64,000 nt of DNA from Stemphylium vesicarium (GCA_004380135.1 QXCR01000131.1:1-64000), one strand, 5' to 3'; shown: positions 45,108 to 57,619, counted from the stretch's first letter. Notes: generated from the sequence alone by a model not told the origin. Made by a program: numbers and translations.

Positions 45108-48100
45108 TCATTTGCTAAAGTAAGGATCCTGCTCAAAGTAGTCGCCATGGTCACGGCTGCCATTGCGGTGACCCTTCTTTGGCCGCGAGTCGGAGCCGCC
45201 GTCGGTCATCGTCTCAAATTCGTCCGGGTCGTAGTCCTGCATGCCCGTCTTGATGCGCTGGAGTTGACCACTCACGTAGTGGTTCAACCGGTCTTGCGTC
45301 GCATTCTTTTGGTCGAGCGCTTCTTGGTCCAGTACACCAACAGAGTTCTTGCGCTTGATCGGACTTGTAATGTCCTCGTCTTCGCCGTTGGTAGATGTCT
45401 CGCCCCAGTCACTTCGGAAACCAATGCTACGGCTAGTGGAAGATCGACGAAGGCTTTGGCGTTTGGCCGGCTTGCCTCCCGTTGTGAAAACATCGTCAAA
45501 GTAATGGTCGGCAGCACCTGTGGGTGTGCGCGGTGTTTGTGGGAGACGGCAAGTCATACTGCCTTTGTTAGTTTTGGTATCTTTCAAATCATACGCGAAC
45601 GTACCCAGTGTCGTGAATCATCTTGGCAATCAGACCGGTCCAGCCGCACTGATGTGTCGCTCCCAAACCACGTCCAGTGTCACCGTCGAAGAACTCGTGG
45701 TACCACATGTAGTCTTTCCAGTTCGGGTCAAAGTCCAGCATCTCGTTGCCGTCGTTGATGGCCCTTCTACCATCATCTCCGCGAGCAAACAAATGCTGGA
45801 GACGATGTTGAATCTCCTCGGCCACGTGGCCGAGATGCATAAAGTCACCAGAACCCGTAGGGCACTCGACCTTTAGGTTGCTGCCGTAGTAGAGATGGAA
45901 TCTCTGGCAGGACTCGATGAGCAGGAAGTTGACGGCCAGCCAAATGGGACCTCGCCAGTTACTGTTGCCACCGAAGAGACCACTGTCCGAATCACCGGGG
46001 AGGTAGGCGACTTCGTACTTTTGGCCGTTGACATCCATCGAGTAGGGGTGCTTCTTGTGGTACTTGGAGAGGGATCGGATGCCGTGGTCAGCAAAGAACT
46101 CGTCCTCGTCCAACATTCTGTGCATGATACGCTTCAGTCTGTCTTCGTTGACGAGCGACAGGAGCATGCGGTCGCCTTGGCCACGTTTTGACAGCGTGTG
46201 AATGTTGCGTTTTGACTGCTCTGGGCGATTGGCAATAAACCACTCCACCCGCTTCTTGAAACTGGGAAGTCGGTTGATGATCTCCGGCTCTAATGTCATG
46301 GTCGAGTAGAGAGGAATGAGACCGACCAGGGAACGGACCGGCATCTGATGGCTCCACGGGCCACCCCACGAGATTGCGTCGTAATAGAAGCCGTCTTCTT
46401 CATTCCACAAAGGCTTCGACTCGCCCTCGCTGCGGAATTGCATAGCATCGCTGATCATCAGGAAATGCTCGAAGAACTTGGAAGCCATGTCTTCGTAGAT
46501 GCGACGTCTCTTGGCGAGCTCGAGGCAGATGTTCAGCATGTTCAGGCAGTAGAAACCCATCCATCCAGTGCTGTCAGCCTGCTCGAGGACACCTCCAGTC
46601 GGTAGAGGATCGGAACGGTTGAAGACACCAATGTTGTCGAGACCCAGGAAACCACCCTCGAAGATGTTCTTTCCGTCCGCGTCTTTCCGATTGACCCACC
46701 AAGTGAAGTTGAGCAACAGCTTCTGGAACACACGTTCAAGGCAGTCAAAGTCCTCGCGTCCGTACATCTTGCGCTCAATTTTGAATACCCTGAACAGCGA
46801 CCAGGCGTGCACCGGGGGGTTCACGTCGCCAAAGTTCCATTCATAGGCCGGGAGTTGACCGTTGGGGTGCATGTACCACTCGCGTGTGAAGAGGTCGAGC
46901 TGCTTCTTGGAGAAGTCGGGGTCGATCATGGCGAGCGTGATGCAGTGGAAAGCACTGTCCCAAGCAGCGAAGAAGGGATATTCCCAGGAATCAGGCATCG
47001 AAAGAATATCGTCCAGGTACATGTGTTTCCACTCTTTGTTCCGTATGGCTTTCCGATTAGGCGGCGGAGGAGGCATGTCAGGGTCACCGTTGGCCCATTG
47101 ATCCCAGATGAAGTGGTAGTATTGCTTACACCACATCATACCGGAAAAGGCCTGACGTTGGATGTTGCGCAGATCATCCGCAATTGGCAGTGGGCTTATC
47201 CTGTAGTAGAACTCGTCCGCCTCGGCGCGACGTTGCTCGATGATGTCGTCGAAAAGCTCCTCGTCGAGGTAGCCATCATCTTTCCGCGAGAGCCTGAAGC
47301 GGACTACAGCGCACTCGCCAGGTGGGACGCCCTCGCCTTCATCGAAGGCGTACCATGCGGCGCATTTTGTGCCAGTGTTTTCGGGATTGACAGCACCCTT
47401 CTCCTCGTCTACAATGTGGCGGTGGATAGCGTCCTTGACATAGGGGGTCTTGTTCTTGACCTTCCACAGGCCCTCGTAGTTGGTGTCGTTGTCGGTGAAG
47501 AGGAGTTCGGGCTGGATGTCCTCGCCGCTGGGACCGGTGCCAGGAGACGGTGAGAGCTGGAAGTAGCGGTCTCCGAGCTTGTGGTGCTTTGACTGTGCAG
47601 TCGTCGGGCCAATCTTGGTGATGGAAGGCTTCAGCGAGGGATCTTCATGACCCCATGCCCAAGTGTTCCTGAACCAACAGTGAGGTACAATGTGCAATGG
47701 TGCTGGCTCTGGTCCGCGGTTGTAGGCTGTCACTCGGAAGCACATCTCCTCTGGGTCATCGGCCTCTTTGGCCGTCTCGATGAAAATGTCCCAGTATCGG
47801 TCGTCGTCGAAGATGCCAGTGTCCACAAGGTTGTATTCCTTCTCGAGCCGTGTTCGCTTCGCGTTGGTCTTGATGAGGTCTTCGTAGGGGAACTTGCGCT
47901 GGGGAAGTTTGTAGAGAAACTTCATGTACGAGTGCTGCGGAAAGTCAGAGAGGTGATTTTTTGGACGAGTAGACTACATACAGTGGGAGTGTTGTCCAAG
48001 TGGAAATGGCACTCCTTGAGCGACTCGCCGTGGTTACCCTGTGGATTCGACAGGCCAAAAAGTCGCTCCTTTAGGAAATCGCTGGAAGCAGTCAGTATGA

Positions 48101-48562
48101 CACTTGGGATCCAGGCTGGCAGTCGCATACTCCTTCTCGTTCCAGAAAGCAAAGGCAATGTTCTGGAAGCCGTGCGAGTCTGACACACCAGCAATTCCGT
48201 CCTCGCCCCAACGAAAGGCACGCGATCGCGCCATATCGTGCGTGAAATCTGGACAGGAATTAGCAACAGTCCAAGATGAGGATCAAAATTACTTACGACT
48301 CCAGGCATCTCCATCATGGCTGCGGGAGTTGGTTAGCAAAGAGCGGTGTCAAGAACAACATGGTTTCTTACGAGTAATCTTCGCGGACTAGAATTGGGTT
48401 AGCATAGTTGGAGGCTGATTACAGAGAGCAAAACTGACCTGTTGCCCACTGCCTCTCGGCAACGTAGGGCCCCCATCGCTTCCAGTAAGCGGTCCGCTCA
48501 CGGTCCTGCTTGAGGCGCTTCTCCTCTTCGCAGAGGTATTCTTGATTCTCAATGAGAACCAT
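45108..48562 (-). CDS. Glycoside hydrolase family 63 protein
   Basis: A seven-exon gene: 48439-48562, 48372-48387 (16 nt), 48297-48319 (23 nt), 48131-48248, 47982-48081, 45605-47934 and 45108-45558, giving 1053 residues. The spliced N-terminus reads MVLIENQEYLCEEEKRLKQD, YWKRWGPYVAERQWAT, VREDYS, HDGDAWS and HFTHDMARSRAFRWGEDGIA. The main exon holds the GH63 (alpha/alpha)6-barrel region, including WDSAFHCITLAMIDPDFSKK, YEWNFGDVNPPVHAWSLFRV, GFYYDAISW, FGGNSNWRGPIWLAVNFLLI and GATHQCGWTGLIAKMIHDTG. GH63 includes processing alpha-glucosidase I and related bacterial/fungal alpha-glucosidases. No signal peptide or TM is seen, so this is not the ER glucosidase I; it is the soluble GH63 type common in fungi. 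The Ser/Arg-rich tail in the last exon looks disordered. Confidence 0.9.
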
Positions 48563-49690
48563 GTTGAGTGTGTGAGCCGATGCGACTCGGGATCTGGGTC
48601 ACTGGTGAGGGAGGGAGTGTTGTGCGGATGGCGGCGCGTGGAGCGGCGTGGAGATAATAATTGCCTGCGGGCAGTATGGGGCAAACAATGGGGAAAGTCG
48701 AACAGCCAAGATATTAGAGGAGTGCTAGGTAGGGTAGTGGATGCGGACGAAGCTGTTTGCAGAAAAAGTCCAATGGGCAAGGTAATGGAGATGGAGAAGA
48801 AGAAGAGGGAGAGACGGATGGCACAGAAGACGGGTGCTTTTGATCGGGCGGGTGTCGTGGTCGTGGCTACCGCGAACCATGGACCTGCAGGAACTCGCGA
48901 TGCATCATAGCTATCCGTGCATATGGCGGGACTTATCGCGAACGGCCGCCTTAGGCCCACTCGAGTCTAACGCCCTCGTCTGCCCGGTTTCAATCCCATG
49001 TTACGACAGAGCCGCAACAAATTGACCAGACGCTTGCAAAACCTGCCGTGCGTGGAGCGCGTCCTGCAATTTGACTCGCGCCAGGCTGCAAAATGTCGCG
49101 GTCCAACGGTCCAAAATCTCTGCGCCAAAGTGTTGAGCGCGCTTGCTGCCCCGCGACGCCAACTCTGGGAAGAAGCAGCCACGATAAAGACGTTAGTGCC
49201 GGCCCTTTCCCCACCCTGGAATCGTCGATCGGACCTGGTCCAGCCTCCGACTCTTTGCCTGGGGGTGTGGAGAATGTGACAGCGGTCCCCCGGCGCTTGG
49301 ATTTCCATACTAAGACCTATGGCATTTTGACCACGGCTGCGTCCTAAGGTTATCCCGCCCGCATGCCCGACAGCTGACAGGTTCCGAGATGCTTCTTTTT
49401 TCGCGTTGCGCCGATCGCGACACGCCAATTCACGTGATGCACGATATCACCCGTGGCCATCCGTGGACATGCTTTGCACAAGCTTCATGACATTGGGAGT
49501 GTTCTTGTTGAGTATTCTTTGAGCGCCTAACAAGCGATACTATCAATAGTGGAAACTTCCAATTCCACGTCGCAAACTACAATTGTACTAATGCACTTAT
49601 ACGGCCCTATACTCTTCCACTTGGCTGATTGTGTTTTGGCTGCCACAGTACTAGCCGACACAGGCAGACGTGCCGCCGGTGTTGTTTAAA
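48563..49690. other. Intergenic, nothing recognised
   Basis: Promoter side of the GH63 gene and unremarkable DNA; frames present on both strands in 48970-49430 overlap each other without coding character. Confidence 0.5.
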
Positions 49691-50515
49691 CTAAACAAGT
49701 CCTCGATCGTATACTTTAGTCTGCTGCGCATCCATTCGATGAGTTTTCGGGTTCTTGTTTCCCGGATGCCTGTGGTTGTGGACACAAGGGCTGCCCGACG
49801 TACACCATGTACTCCTCCCATCACCTCCGCTCTCCGCGCATCGGGATGACTAGTCTGCCTGTTCCTATCATCAGCATAGCACAGTTTTGTTGAAATTCTC
49901 TCAGAACTCAAAGATCATGTACATACTCTATATCCTCCATCGGCAGGGTTCCCATCACCAGGGAATTTGGGCTTGTGCTGATCCGTGCACTAGCAGACGT
50001 CGTTAGTCCGACGCGTACGGGTGGCTAATCGAAAGCAGGAATGTGTGGAGATATACAGTGTATCCTCCATCACCAGGCGCGCCGCTACTAGGCTCAGCGG
50101 GCTTCCTCTCATTCGTACACTGGCACATATTGTCAGTAAGATTAGTCCACGGGTGCAAGCACCGCTGGCCATGCACGGTAAGAGAAGAGTGAGGTAGAAA
50201 GGGTGGACGGACAGTGTATGACCAATCTCCGGGCGGTGCGTCTTCACTAGGAACCTTGGGTTTAATCATGTCGACGTAACGGGTGGGGATGGATCTACGA
50301 AGCAGATGCAAACTATCCCTCGCAGAAGAGTGAAAAAGCAAAGCAGTATCAGCACTCCAAGAGGGCGAACAAGGTGTTGCGGGGCAATAGAGCCTACTGC
50401 CTTGCTTTTGTAGACGGGCTGATGGAGGGGCAGGATAAAAGATACACGATTCCTCAGACAAACTCTGGTAATTGGCCAGCATTTGCGTGCTGCGGTCTAG
50501 ATCGAACTTCGCCAT
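49691..50515 (-). CDS. Gene of tandemly duplicated 63-nt exons, unknown product
   Basis: I do not recognise the product. Two exons are each exactly 63 nt, in phase 0 and clearly related: 50057-50119 reads CTNERKPAEPSSGAPGDGGY plus T, and 49927-49989 reads CTDQHKPKFPGDGNPADGGY plus R. The preceding exon ends at 50213 with a similar unit (MIKPKVPSEDAPPGDWSYT). The last exon (49691-49849 from an ACTAG acceptor) contains CAESGGDGRSTWCTSGSPC. Introns after the two 63-nt exons have GTATAT and GTATGT donors; the one after 50213 would start GTCCGT, which is weak. The 5' end (ATG at 50515) is only a guess. The Cys and Gly/Asp/Pro-rich units suggest a secreted or surface repeat protein, but no signal peptide was identified. 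Confidence 0.45.
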
Positions 50516-52607
50516 CGAGCTCTATTCGGTGGAGCTCACCGATGAGGAGATGCTCTAGAGATGTAGGTCGTGGGTCGGACCTATCAGTATGGCATGCGGA
50601 GGAAACCCCCGCTTTCCATTGGCACGAGGCATAGTTGTGGGATATCGAAGGATAATCTCTTGTTTCCTGGCCTTGATTCGTATGGTTGGAGTATCGCGGA
50701 GATGAACGCGTGAGAGAAGTCGGATGTTACATATGAGGCTGAACTTGTACGACCAAGAGTTGGACAGCGACGTCGCACCGTCGAAGTGATGGTTCTCTTT
50801 GACTCTCTCGACAGAATGTGGCCGGAAAAGTCGCTGGAGAGATTGTGCGAGGAAAATTTGCGCTGTAGGGTATATTGAGATGTCGATTTGACCATATAAG
50901 ACATGACAATACTAGCATATACAGTGCCGGTAAGCTCCGTTGTGTAGTAATCCACATTTTCGGTATCCGATCCGACTAGAATCCACACCCAGCTCTTTCT
51001 CCTATGCACTGATTACTTGTTTGGGTAATGGAGCTAATTAGATGATCACCACGGATACAGCAGATCTTACAAAAGGCCCGGTATGTGCATCGGTGTTCAC
51101 CGCCCTGCCAATGAAAAAGGCCAGAGTATCGGAGATGGTGAGATGGAAAATGAGCGGAAGGAAGAGAAAGCAACAGATTCGGAGTCGTGTGTCGCTGCAT
51201 GTGGTTGCTGTATTTATCGATGGCACATATACGCACGGCTGGATCAACGGCGTTGTAGCGAACTTGTGGACAACCGTCAACCCAGACATACTAATGTTGC
51301 AACTGTCCAATCCAGTCAATGCTTCAATCACCCAAGACGTACCTCGATATTTCAGCCGAGTTACGTTTGAGTAGCTCGCGAAGATACGCTGCTTTTGACG
51401 TCACAGGCAAAGCGAACCCTGGCCTGGGACTACAGTCCGTTCCCTAGCTAACAAAGCTTATTCTGGTGTCGTACGAGGCTCGGAGAGTCCGACAAGACCA
51501 AAGCAAATGCTGCTGGTCGGTAACCGAGGCATTGAACGGAGTGATTGACATTCATCAAACATGGACCGAGGAGACATGGCGGAGCAAAGCGGAAGACTTG
51601 TCGTTCCCGGGCCTGGATGGGATGATCTACTGAGATGGTTGCAGACACGATGAGTATTTCCCCGGATTTCCCCTGGGTTGCCCTAGTCGGGAGGTGATGA
51701 AACGGGAGCTATGGTAAGAGAGCCAACGGGAGGAGGTGTCGTGTGACGCTTCAGGAACATGCCGGACCGTCGTGGAATGAGGTTGCATGGCTGCGCCCCG
51801 TTAAACAAAGTCGCGGAGGAAATGCCTTTTTTGATCGTTAGGCCCAAGACGCGGACGAGATGGCTGGTGACGGACGAAGAGGGATTGCGGGTATGTCTTC
51901 ATTGTCGCGAGAAACTAAGAAAACAAGAAAGAAAGAAGGAAAGAAAGAAAAAGCTACTTTCTTCTTCTCAAAGGCTGCCATTGCGAAGTCAGGGTAGTAG
52001 TATAGTAATGTGGATTGCGGAGTGAATGCATAGTGCGGCGGTTCGGAGAGCTTGGCTTGGGGCTGCAGGGGAACTCGAAGCGAGTAGTTCGGCCACTAGT
52101 GGGCTCAGGTGGATGCAGAACGTCTGGCATGTGAACATGGAACTTCTCATGCGCGCATCCAGCGACGCAGAAGCACCGACAGTCTTCTCACCGCAGTCCC
52201 TCACTTGAAGAAACTCGCCCGAGTCATACTGTCGCCGTCCTCTGGGGATGCGACTGCAAATAGCTCCGCCTCTTTCCACACCCGCCCCGGGTTGCGCAAC
52301 CAGCCTGCACTGCGAATGCGAATGGTGGTGATTCCTCACGTCATATCGCGCCCACCACCTCTCAACAGCTTCCCAACAAGGGCAATCTCGACGCACACCA
52401 AACGCATAATCGCCGCAGCGGCCCCTCTAGATCCTGCGCCTGTCCTGCCCTCTGGCCAGGCGATTGCGCTAGGCTGTACATGTTAGCCTCCCGTCGGCCC
52501 TCAACCCTTCCACAAGACGCCGACGACGCTTCAAGCTGGCGACACTGTCGCACTACTCGTTCGCGGGGCGAGCGGCTTCCACGGCCAGAGGCCTCCCGAA
52601 TCCCGCC
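50516..52607. other. Gene-poor region and bHLH promoter
   Basis: No gene supported. Frames at 51038-51374 are open on both strands at once. A GAAA-rich tract occurs at 51920-51955. The stretch before 52608 is likely the 5' leader of the bHLH gene. Confidence 0.5.
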
Positions 52608-53897
52608 ATGAACGACAAAGACCCGCCGCCGTTTGGCTACACCTTCTCCAACGACTTCTTCGACACCGCCCCCGCGACCTACGACAACAATGGCCAGTCT
52701 ATCCTCAGTGACATGGAAAACCAGCAGCTCGACAACTTCTTCTCGTCAACGAATCCCTTTGACCTCATCGATTCGCACCCGCTTCCACCCGCCCTGGACG
52801 ACAAGGCGAGCGCCCACGACTACAACAACTGGGAGGATTTTATCGCTCCCCCCACCGTCCACCGCGTCACCAGTACCATACCAGACCAGGCCCGCCTGCA
52901 GAACAGCTTTCACCAAGAACCGCAGTATACGCCGTCTCTGCACAACAACTTCCTGGGCAACACCGAGGATGAGCTACAGGCGGCCACGGCCCTCTTCAAC
53001 CAGGCCCAGCCTTCTTATACCAACGGTCGATCGCACAGCTTCCACGAACAGCCAACGCATAGTAGTTTTTTGTCAAATGGGTCCGACCTGAACCAAAGTT
53101 CGCTACCCATAAGTATGCCAGCCCATGGCCTGATGCATGAACGCCTGGGCTCGTTGCTCCCGAATCACAGCGGACAGGAACTAGACACGCAATTTTCAGC
53201 ACCATGGCCGAGCAAAGCGCCGCAGCATCACCAAACAGACTTTGGGCCGCCCCTGCAGAAGATTGACCTCAAGCGGTCGTATACCTTTGGCACCGACAAC
53301 TCTTTCAACAGCCCCGCCGGCTACTCCGCCCCAAACGGCCACTTGGGCGAGCACAGCGCTGGAAGACCTTCGATACCCGACGTCGAAGAGACGCACCAAC
53401 ATCTACTACGAGCAGTAGCCGGCATCGAGGCACCGAGCGCCAGTCCGACCGCATATCCACATACCTCCACGCATGCCGGTGTATCGCGCGACGACGATCA
53501 ATCCGACGAATCCGCCTCCGACGAAGAGCTCGAAGACAGGCCAGCGAAGAAGCGGAAGAAGAGCCAAGCCCGGGTCGGCAAAGACACCCCGAAAAAAGCC
53601 GCGCGCAACGCCAAAGCCCGCAAGGCCTCTGTGGTTGACGAAAAGAAGAAGCGGGCACCCGCCGCAACCCAGAAAACACATCGCGAGAACCTGACCGAAG
53701 AGCAAAAACGAAGCAATCACATCCTTTCCGAACAGAAGCGTCGAGACTTGATTAAGCAGGGGTACAAGGATTTGAACGAGGTTGTTCCTGCTGTCCGCGG
53801 TGGTGGGCTAAGTAAGAGCCAGATTCTAGTAGAGGCTGCGACGTTCTTGGAGAAGTTGATCGAGGATAATATCACGTATCGGAAGGCGACTGGCTGA
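52608..53897 (+). CDS. bHLH transcription factor
   Basis: A single-exon, 429-residue nuclear factor. The long N-terminus is Ser/Asn/Gln/Pro-rich and probably activating (FGYTFSNDFFDTAPATYDNN, NFFSSTNPFDLIDS). An acidic patch (DDDQSDESASDEELED) and two basic nuclear-signal-like clusters (PAKKRKKSQ and VDEKKKRAP) lead into the bHLH domain at about 365-425: basic region SNHILSEQKRRDLIKQGYKD, then a loop with VRGGGLSKSQ and the second helix ILVEAATFLEKLIEDN. The His/Glu/Arg pattern of the basic region (H-x3-E-Q-K-R-R) fits CACGTG-type E-box binding. The layout resembles the Ino4-like/HLH regulators of filamentous fungi; the target pathway is unknown. Confidence 0.88.
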   Translation: MNDKDPPPFGYTFSNDFFDTAPATYDNNGQSILSDMENQQLDNFFSSTNPFDLIDSHPLPPALDDKASAHDYNNWEDFIAPPTVHRVTSTIPDQARLQNSFHQEPQYTPSLHNNFLGNTEDELQAATALFNQAQPSYTNGRSHSFHEQPTHSSFLSNGSDLNQSSLPISMPAHGLMHERLGSLLPNHSGQELDTQFSAPWPSKAPQHHQTDFGPPLQKIDLKRSYTFGTDNSFNSPAGYSAPNGHLGEHSAGRPSIPDVEETHQHLLRAVAGIEAPSASPTAYPHTSTHAGVSRDDDQSDESASDEELEDRPAKKRKKSQARVGKDTPKKAARNAKARKASVVDEKKKRAPAATQKTHRENLTEEQKRSNHILSEQKRRDLIKQGYKDLNEVVPAVRGGGLSKSQILVEAATFLEKLIEDNITYRKATG

Positions 53898-54395
53898 TGG
53901 AGATGAGCCTCCACGGCGGCGACCCTATATACCTGGGGTAGTTGACGCATTGATGTTAGTGATTGGGCCATGGACATGTCCTGCTCGATGGAGGCACGAC
54001 TGAGGCCACGCCTGCTCGTTTCTTCGAGGACGTTACGGGACATGTTTACGAGGGTACGAAAGCACGCCGCGTCACGTGATGGGAAAAGTAAGGCAAGGAG
54101 AAGGAGAGAGTCCGTCCACCAGCGATGTGTGAGACGACAAGATTCACAAAACATACGAATCGGGTGTTTTTTTTTTTCTTCTTTTTTTTAATGGAGGCTA
54201 CGATACCCCAAACCCCCTCACCTCTCATCTTTTTTTCCCGACCAGGACAGGACAGGACACTACAAAGTGTCAATTTTTTTTGTATATAAACATACAACGA
54301 TCCAAAACATTCATGTAAAAAGACACTTCCCAAGCCCAAGTCAAAGAAAAAAAGTTTATCCAATGCTTTCCATCTTCCGCTCACACAAACCCAAC
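53898..54395. other. Convergent 3' flanks
   Basis: No gene seen. Contains T-rich tracts near 54168-54192 and 54270-54285, plausible polyadenylation signals for the flanking genes. Confidence 0.5.
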
Positions 54396-56802
54396 TCAAA
54401 CCCATCCAGTCTCCCTAACCCCCTCACTCGGAACCACAATCCGCATAGCCTCACTCCTCACCCTCGCAGGCCCCCTCTCCATGCCACTCGGCAATTTCTT
54501 CCCCATGCGCGCCCCTCCGGGTCCAAAACTCCGCTTCTTCTTCTTACTGCTAGGAGCGTAGTCACAGCGTCCATAGTCGTTGCAAAAACCCGTCTTGCAC
54601 CTGTTGTTGCTGGTGCAAGGCGCGCCGGCACAGGCGTCGGTGGAGGTGCAGGGGAGACAGGTCAGGTTGGCGGAGCAGTAGGATGATGTGGGGCAGTGGG
54701 TGGGCTGGGTGCAGGGAAGAGCGGGGGAAGGGGTGAGGCAGATCGGTGGAATGGGGTTGGGGGAGGAGGAGGAGGAGGTGAAGATGTGCAAGGGCGAGTC
54801 TGAGAAACATGATCCGTGGGGGTCATTTGGTTGGATGTCGCGACGTGTGTCGTCTTGGTCGCCGTCAGCGTCAGTGTAGTCGTCGTCAGGGAAACTGCGT
54901 TTCCGCCATAGTAGCCCGCCGGACGGTTGCATCGTTCGCCTCGCCACACACGCCGTACACGTCTTCCCCTTCCCTCCCTCCCCCTCACCACTCTTCTCAC
55001 ACCGCAAATGCGGCTGACACCTCGCCTTACTATCACACCTATCCCCCACCTTCCCTGGCTGCCCCCCACCATTCCGCCGACAAACACTATTCATACATAT
55101 CAACCCCGGATCACAGCCATCCTGCGCGTCGCAAAGATGGCCCTCGCAGCCGAACACACACTCGGCTTGTGCGGGCGTGTACGGGTTCAGCGGGATAGAA
55201 GAGATATTTGACAAGCCGAGGGGGGCTAGTTTCCACTCTTGCGTGCTGGAGCCCGTGAGCATGGAGCGTAGGGCTTGGGCTGTGCGCTCGTCGGCGGAGG
55301 GGGCGATAATGCGGGTTGGGGGGGAGAGGTAGGGTGTCCAATTGAAATTGCTGCGGGAGGTGAGGGCGTGGGCGAGGATGGACTTGAGGGCAGGCCAGGT
55401 GGTGTAGGTTGGGTGGAGGGGGTTTATGCGGGGGGACTTTGATTCGGTTAGGGTCGTTAGGTGTGAGTATAGCTTGTTTTTAACGTCAGCTCTCGGGATA
55501 CAACGAACGAAGAATCTTGCCTTGGGTGTATAGGGAGGTAGGTAGGTAGGTAGGTGGGTGGGTGGGACAAGGTGGAGAGTAGTGAGAGGGTTCAGTCTTA
55601 CCCATGGTATCCCCCGATGATTCAGCGCATTCCCCTGATCGAAAATGGCCTCTTTCTTGTAAAATAATCCATACTCTTCACTATGCACGTAGCCCCACTC
55701 TTCAACCAGCAACAACTTGCCCTTGCCCTTGCCCTTCTTCCCCTTCGCCCGACCCGTCAGCGTGTTACCTGGCACAAACATGTCCGCCCAGGGCGTCCCC
55801 GCCGTCGCATCTTTCTGCTTGGAAAAGTACCCGTGGATGCCAATGATATCAATGGCCTTACAGTCGAACACGCTGTCGGGGAAATTCTGGAACTCGTCGA
55901 CTTTCTGCGGCCCGGAGACGCCGCCGCTGATGACGGCGATGTCGGCGCTGTCGAGCCCGAGGTTGAATTTTAGAAACGTGGCTATCTCGCAGAGCCAGGG
56001 TTCGCCGGCTGGAATGGGGAATATGCCACTGAAGGGCTGGTGCTGGATATCTACGCCGAGGATTATCTCCGAGAGCGTGCCCCAGGGGCGTCCGTCAAAG
56101 TTTCTGGAAGGGTAGTGTTTGAAGAAGACTTCGAGGCGCGTTTTGTAGAGGTCGCGGTCTGGGGTTGATGCGGATTAGCAATGACAATGGTAGATATCGG
56201 CTAGTTGGTGACATACATTCGTCTAGACTGTAAAAGTCTAGGAAGGCGCCGTTGAGCTTCTTGCAGTAGGCATCGCATGGGACGCCGTTTGATCCTCGGA
56301 GTGCGTGGGCGTCGTGGGGCGCGATGATGACTTTTAGTTGGCCTATATGGCTGTCAGTAGATGGTGAGTGATGTAGTTTGGCATGATGTACCCTTGGATA
56401 AGTGATGGATGGCAGCGAGCGTGTCGTCGAACTGGTCGAGTAAGGACTTGTCAAAGCCTCCTAGTTCACCTTCTGGCTGAGAGTCGTTAGTGAAAGCTCG
56501 TTCAACTTCTTCCAAGGGTGTCTCTTACATCGGGATGGAGATTATCCGGACGGACTATTCAAGTCAGCACATGATGGCTACATCCTAAGATATTACATAC
56601 TAAAGAGTCGGATGACTCTTGCTCCACTGCTGATAATCTCCCTGATTGTATTGTCTCGATGCTCCGGCGTGAAGAACTGAAGTTGTGGATAGTTGACACC
56701 GCCAAAAGAGTGGTGGTTGGCTGTGATTCTCAGGTCGGCCGCGACAAGCTCCGTCCATGACACCAGCGACACTAATGTCACAAGGATAGTTGAGAAGATC
56801 AT
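54396..56802 (-). CDS. GH5-like secreted protein with cysteine-rich tail, acid/base Glu replaced
   Basis: Six exons (56601-56802, 56529-56554, 56392-56476, 56217-56342, 55602-56158, 54396-55520) give 706 residues. A signal peptide (MIFSTILVTLVSLVSWTELV) precedes a GH5/clan-A barrel: FGGVNYPQLQFFTPEHRDNT, ARVIRLF, RPDNLHPD, LKVIIAPHDAHALRG, DIIGIHGYFS and the nucleophile strand LLLVEEWGYVHSEEYGLFYK. The acid/base motif expected as DIQNEP reads DIQHQP (Gln187, 56037-56039). A Lys/Gly tract (GKKGKGKGK) lies before the nucleophile strand. The C-terminal third is cysteine-rich with disulfide-knot-like repeats (CVFGCEGHLCDAQDGCDPGL, CSANLTCLPCTSTDAC). The intron at 55521-55601 keeps the frame if retained, so its use is uncertain. 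Confidence 0.8.
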
Positions 56803-57619
56803 GCTTGCTCGAAATGCATTGGAAAGATTCCAAGTACGCTGTAAAAGCTCCCTCCCACTTGGACATATAAGTCTGACTTCGCCATGTGGACACGTGTAGA
56901 CGGTGTGCTATAGACACATCTCTTCAAAGGTGACTAGTCGCTGTGCTTGCGGGATTGAGGCTATTCATATAAGTATATTAATTGCGCTGCTTTAGGCAGC
57001 CAATCACATGTCGCCTGGGTTTAAGATGCAGGGATGCTAACCTCGACAACGGAATAATGGAATTGACTAGGCTACATCGTGTGAGAAGGGTATTGACGTC
57101 GACTGGATTGATGTTGCGAATATGGTAACCTGAGATGTCGCAAGAAGAAAGGCGTCGGCAATGGGAGATGGCGGGCCGAGAACGTAAGTCATGTCCCCGC
57201 AATCATCAGAGGATACATCGAGGGGTGATTGTATTCAATAAGCTGTCTTTGGTTCAAAGCTGTGGCCAACTCGGCGTGCTTCAACAGGGATTCTCGTTAG
57301 ACATATCGTTTGTATCGAGGGTTGGATGCCAAGCGTGAAGGCTGTCCAGTACTTCTTCCCAGGACAACTGGATACCAGAGGTTTCGATACTCGTATCTTG
57401 AATCCAGAACTTTCGTCATGAACTGCAGAATCTAAAGCGCATACTGATACGCTTATGCTGCTCATTTTTACGAATTGCCCCAAGCAAAGTCATGCCGGGA
57501 GCGTCTCGCATGGGCAAAACCTGCCCTTCGTTGCCAAACGATGTTTCCAGTCGGGGCTGGTCGGTGGTTCCTACCCAAGGGATATTGTGTTGGAGATTTC
57601 TGTGTAGCTCACTCCCTAT
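56803..57619. other. Intergenic, nothing recognised
   Basis: Upstream of the GH5-like gene and 3' of the kinetochore gene; only short unconnected frames. Confidence 0.5.

Noticed and set aside
46807..47553. 248-codon plus-strand frame
   Set aside because: Antisense of the main GH63 exon, which is clearly coding.
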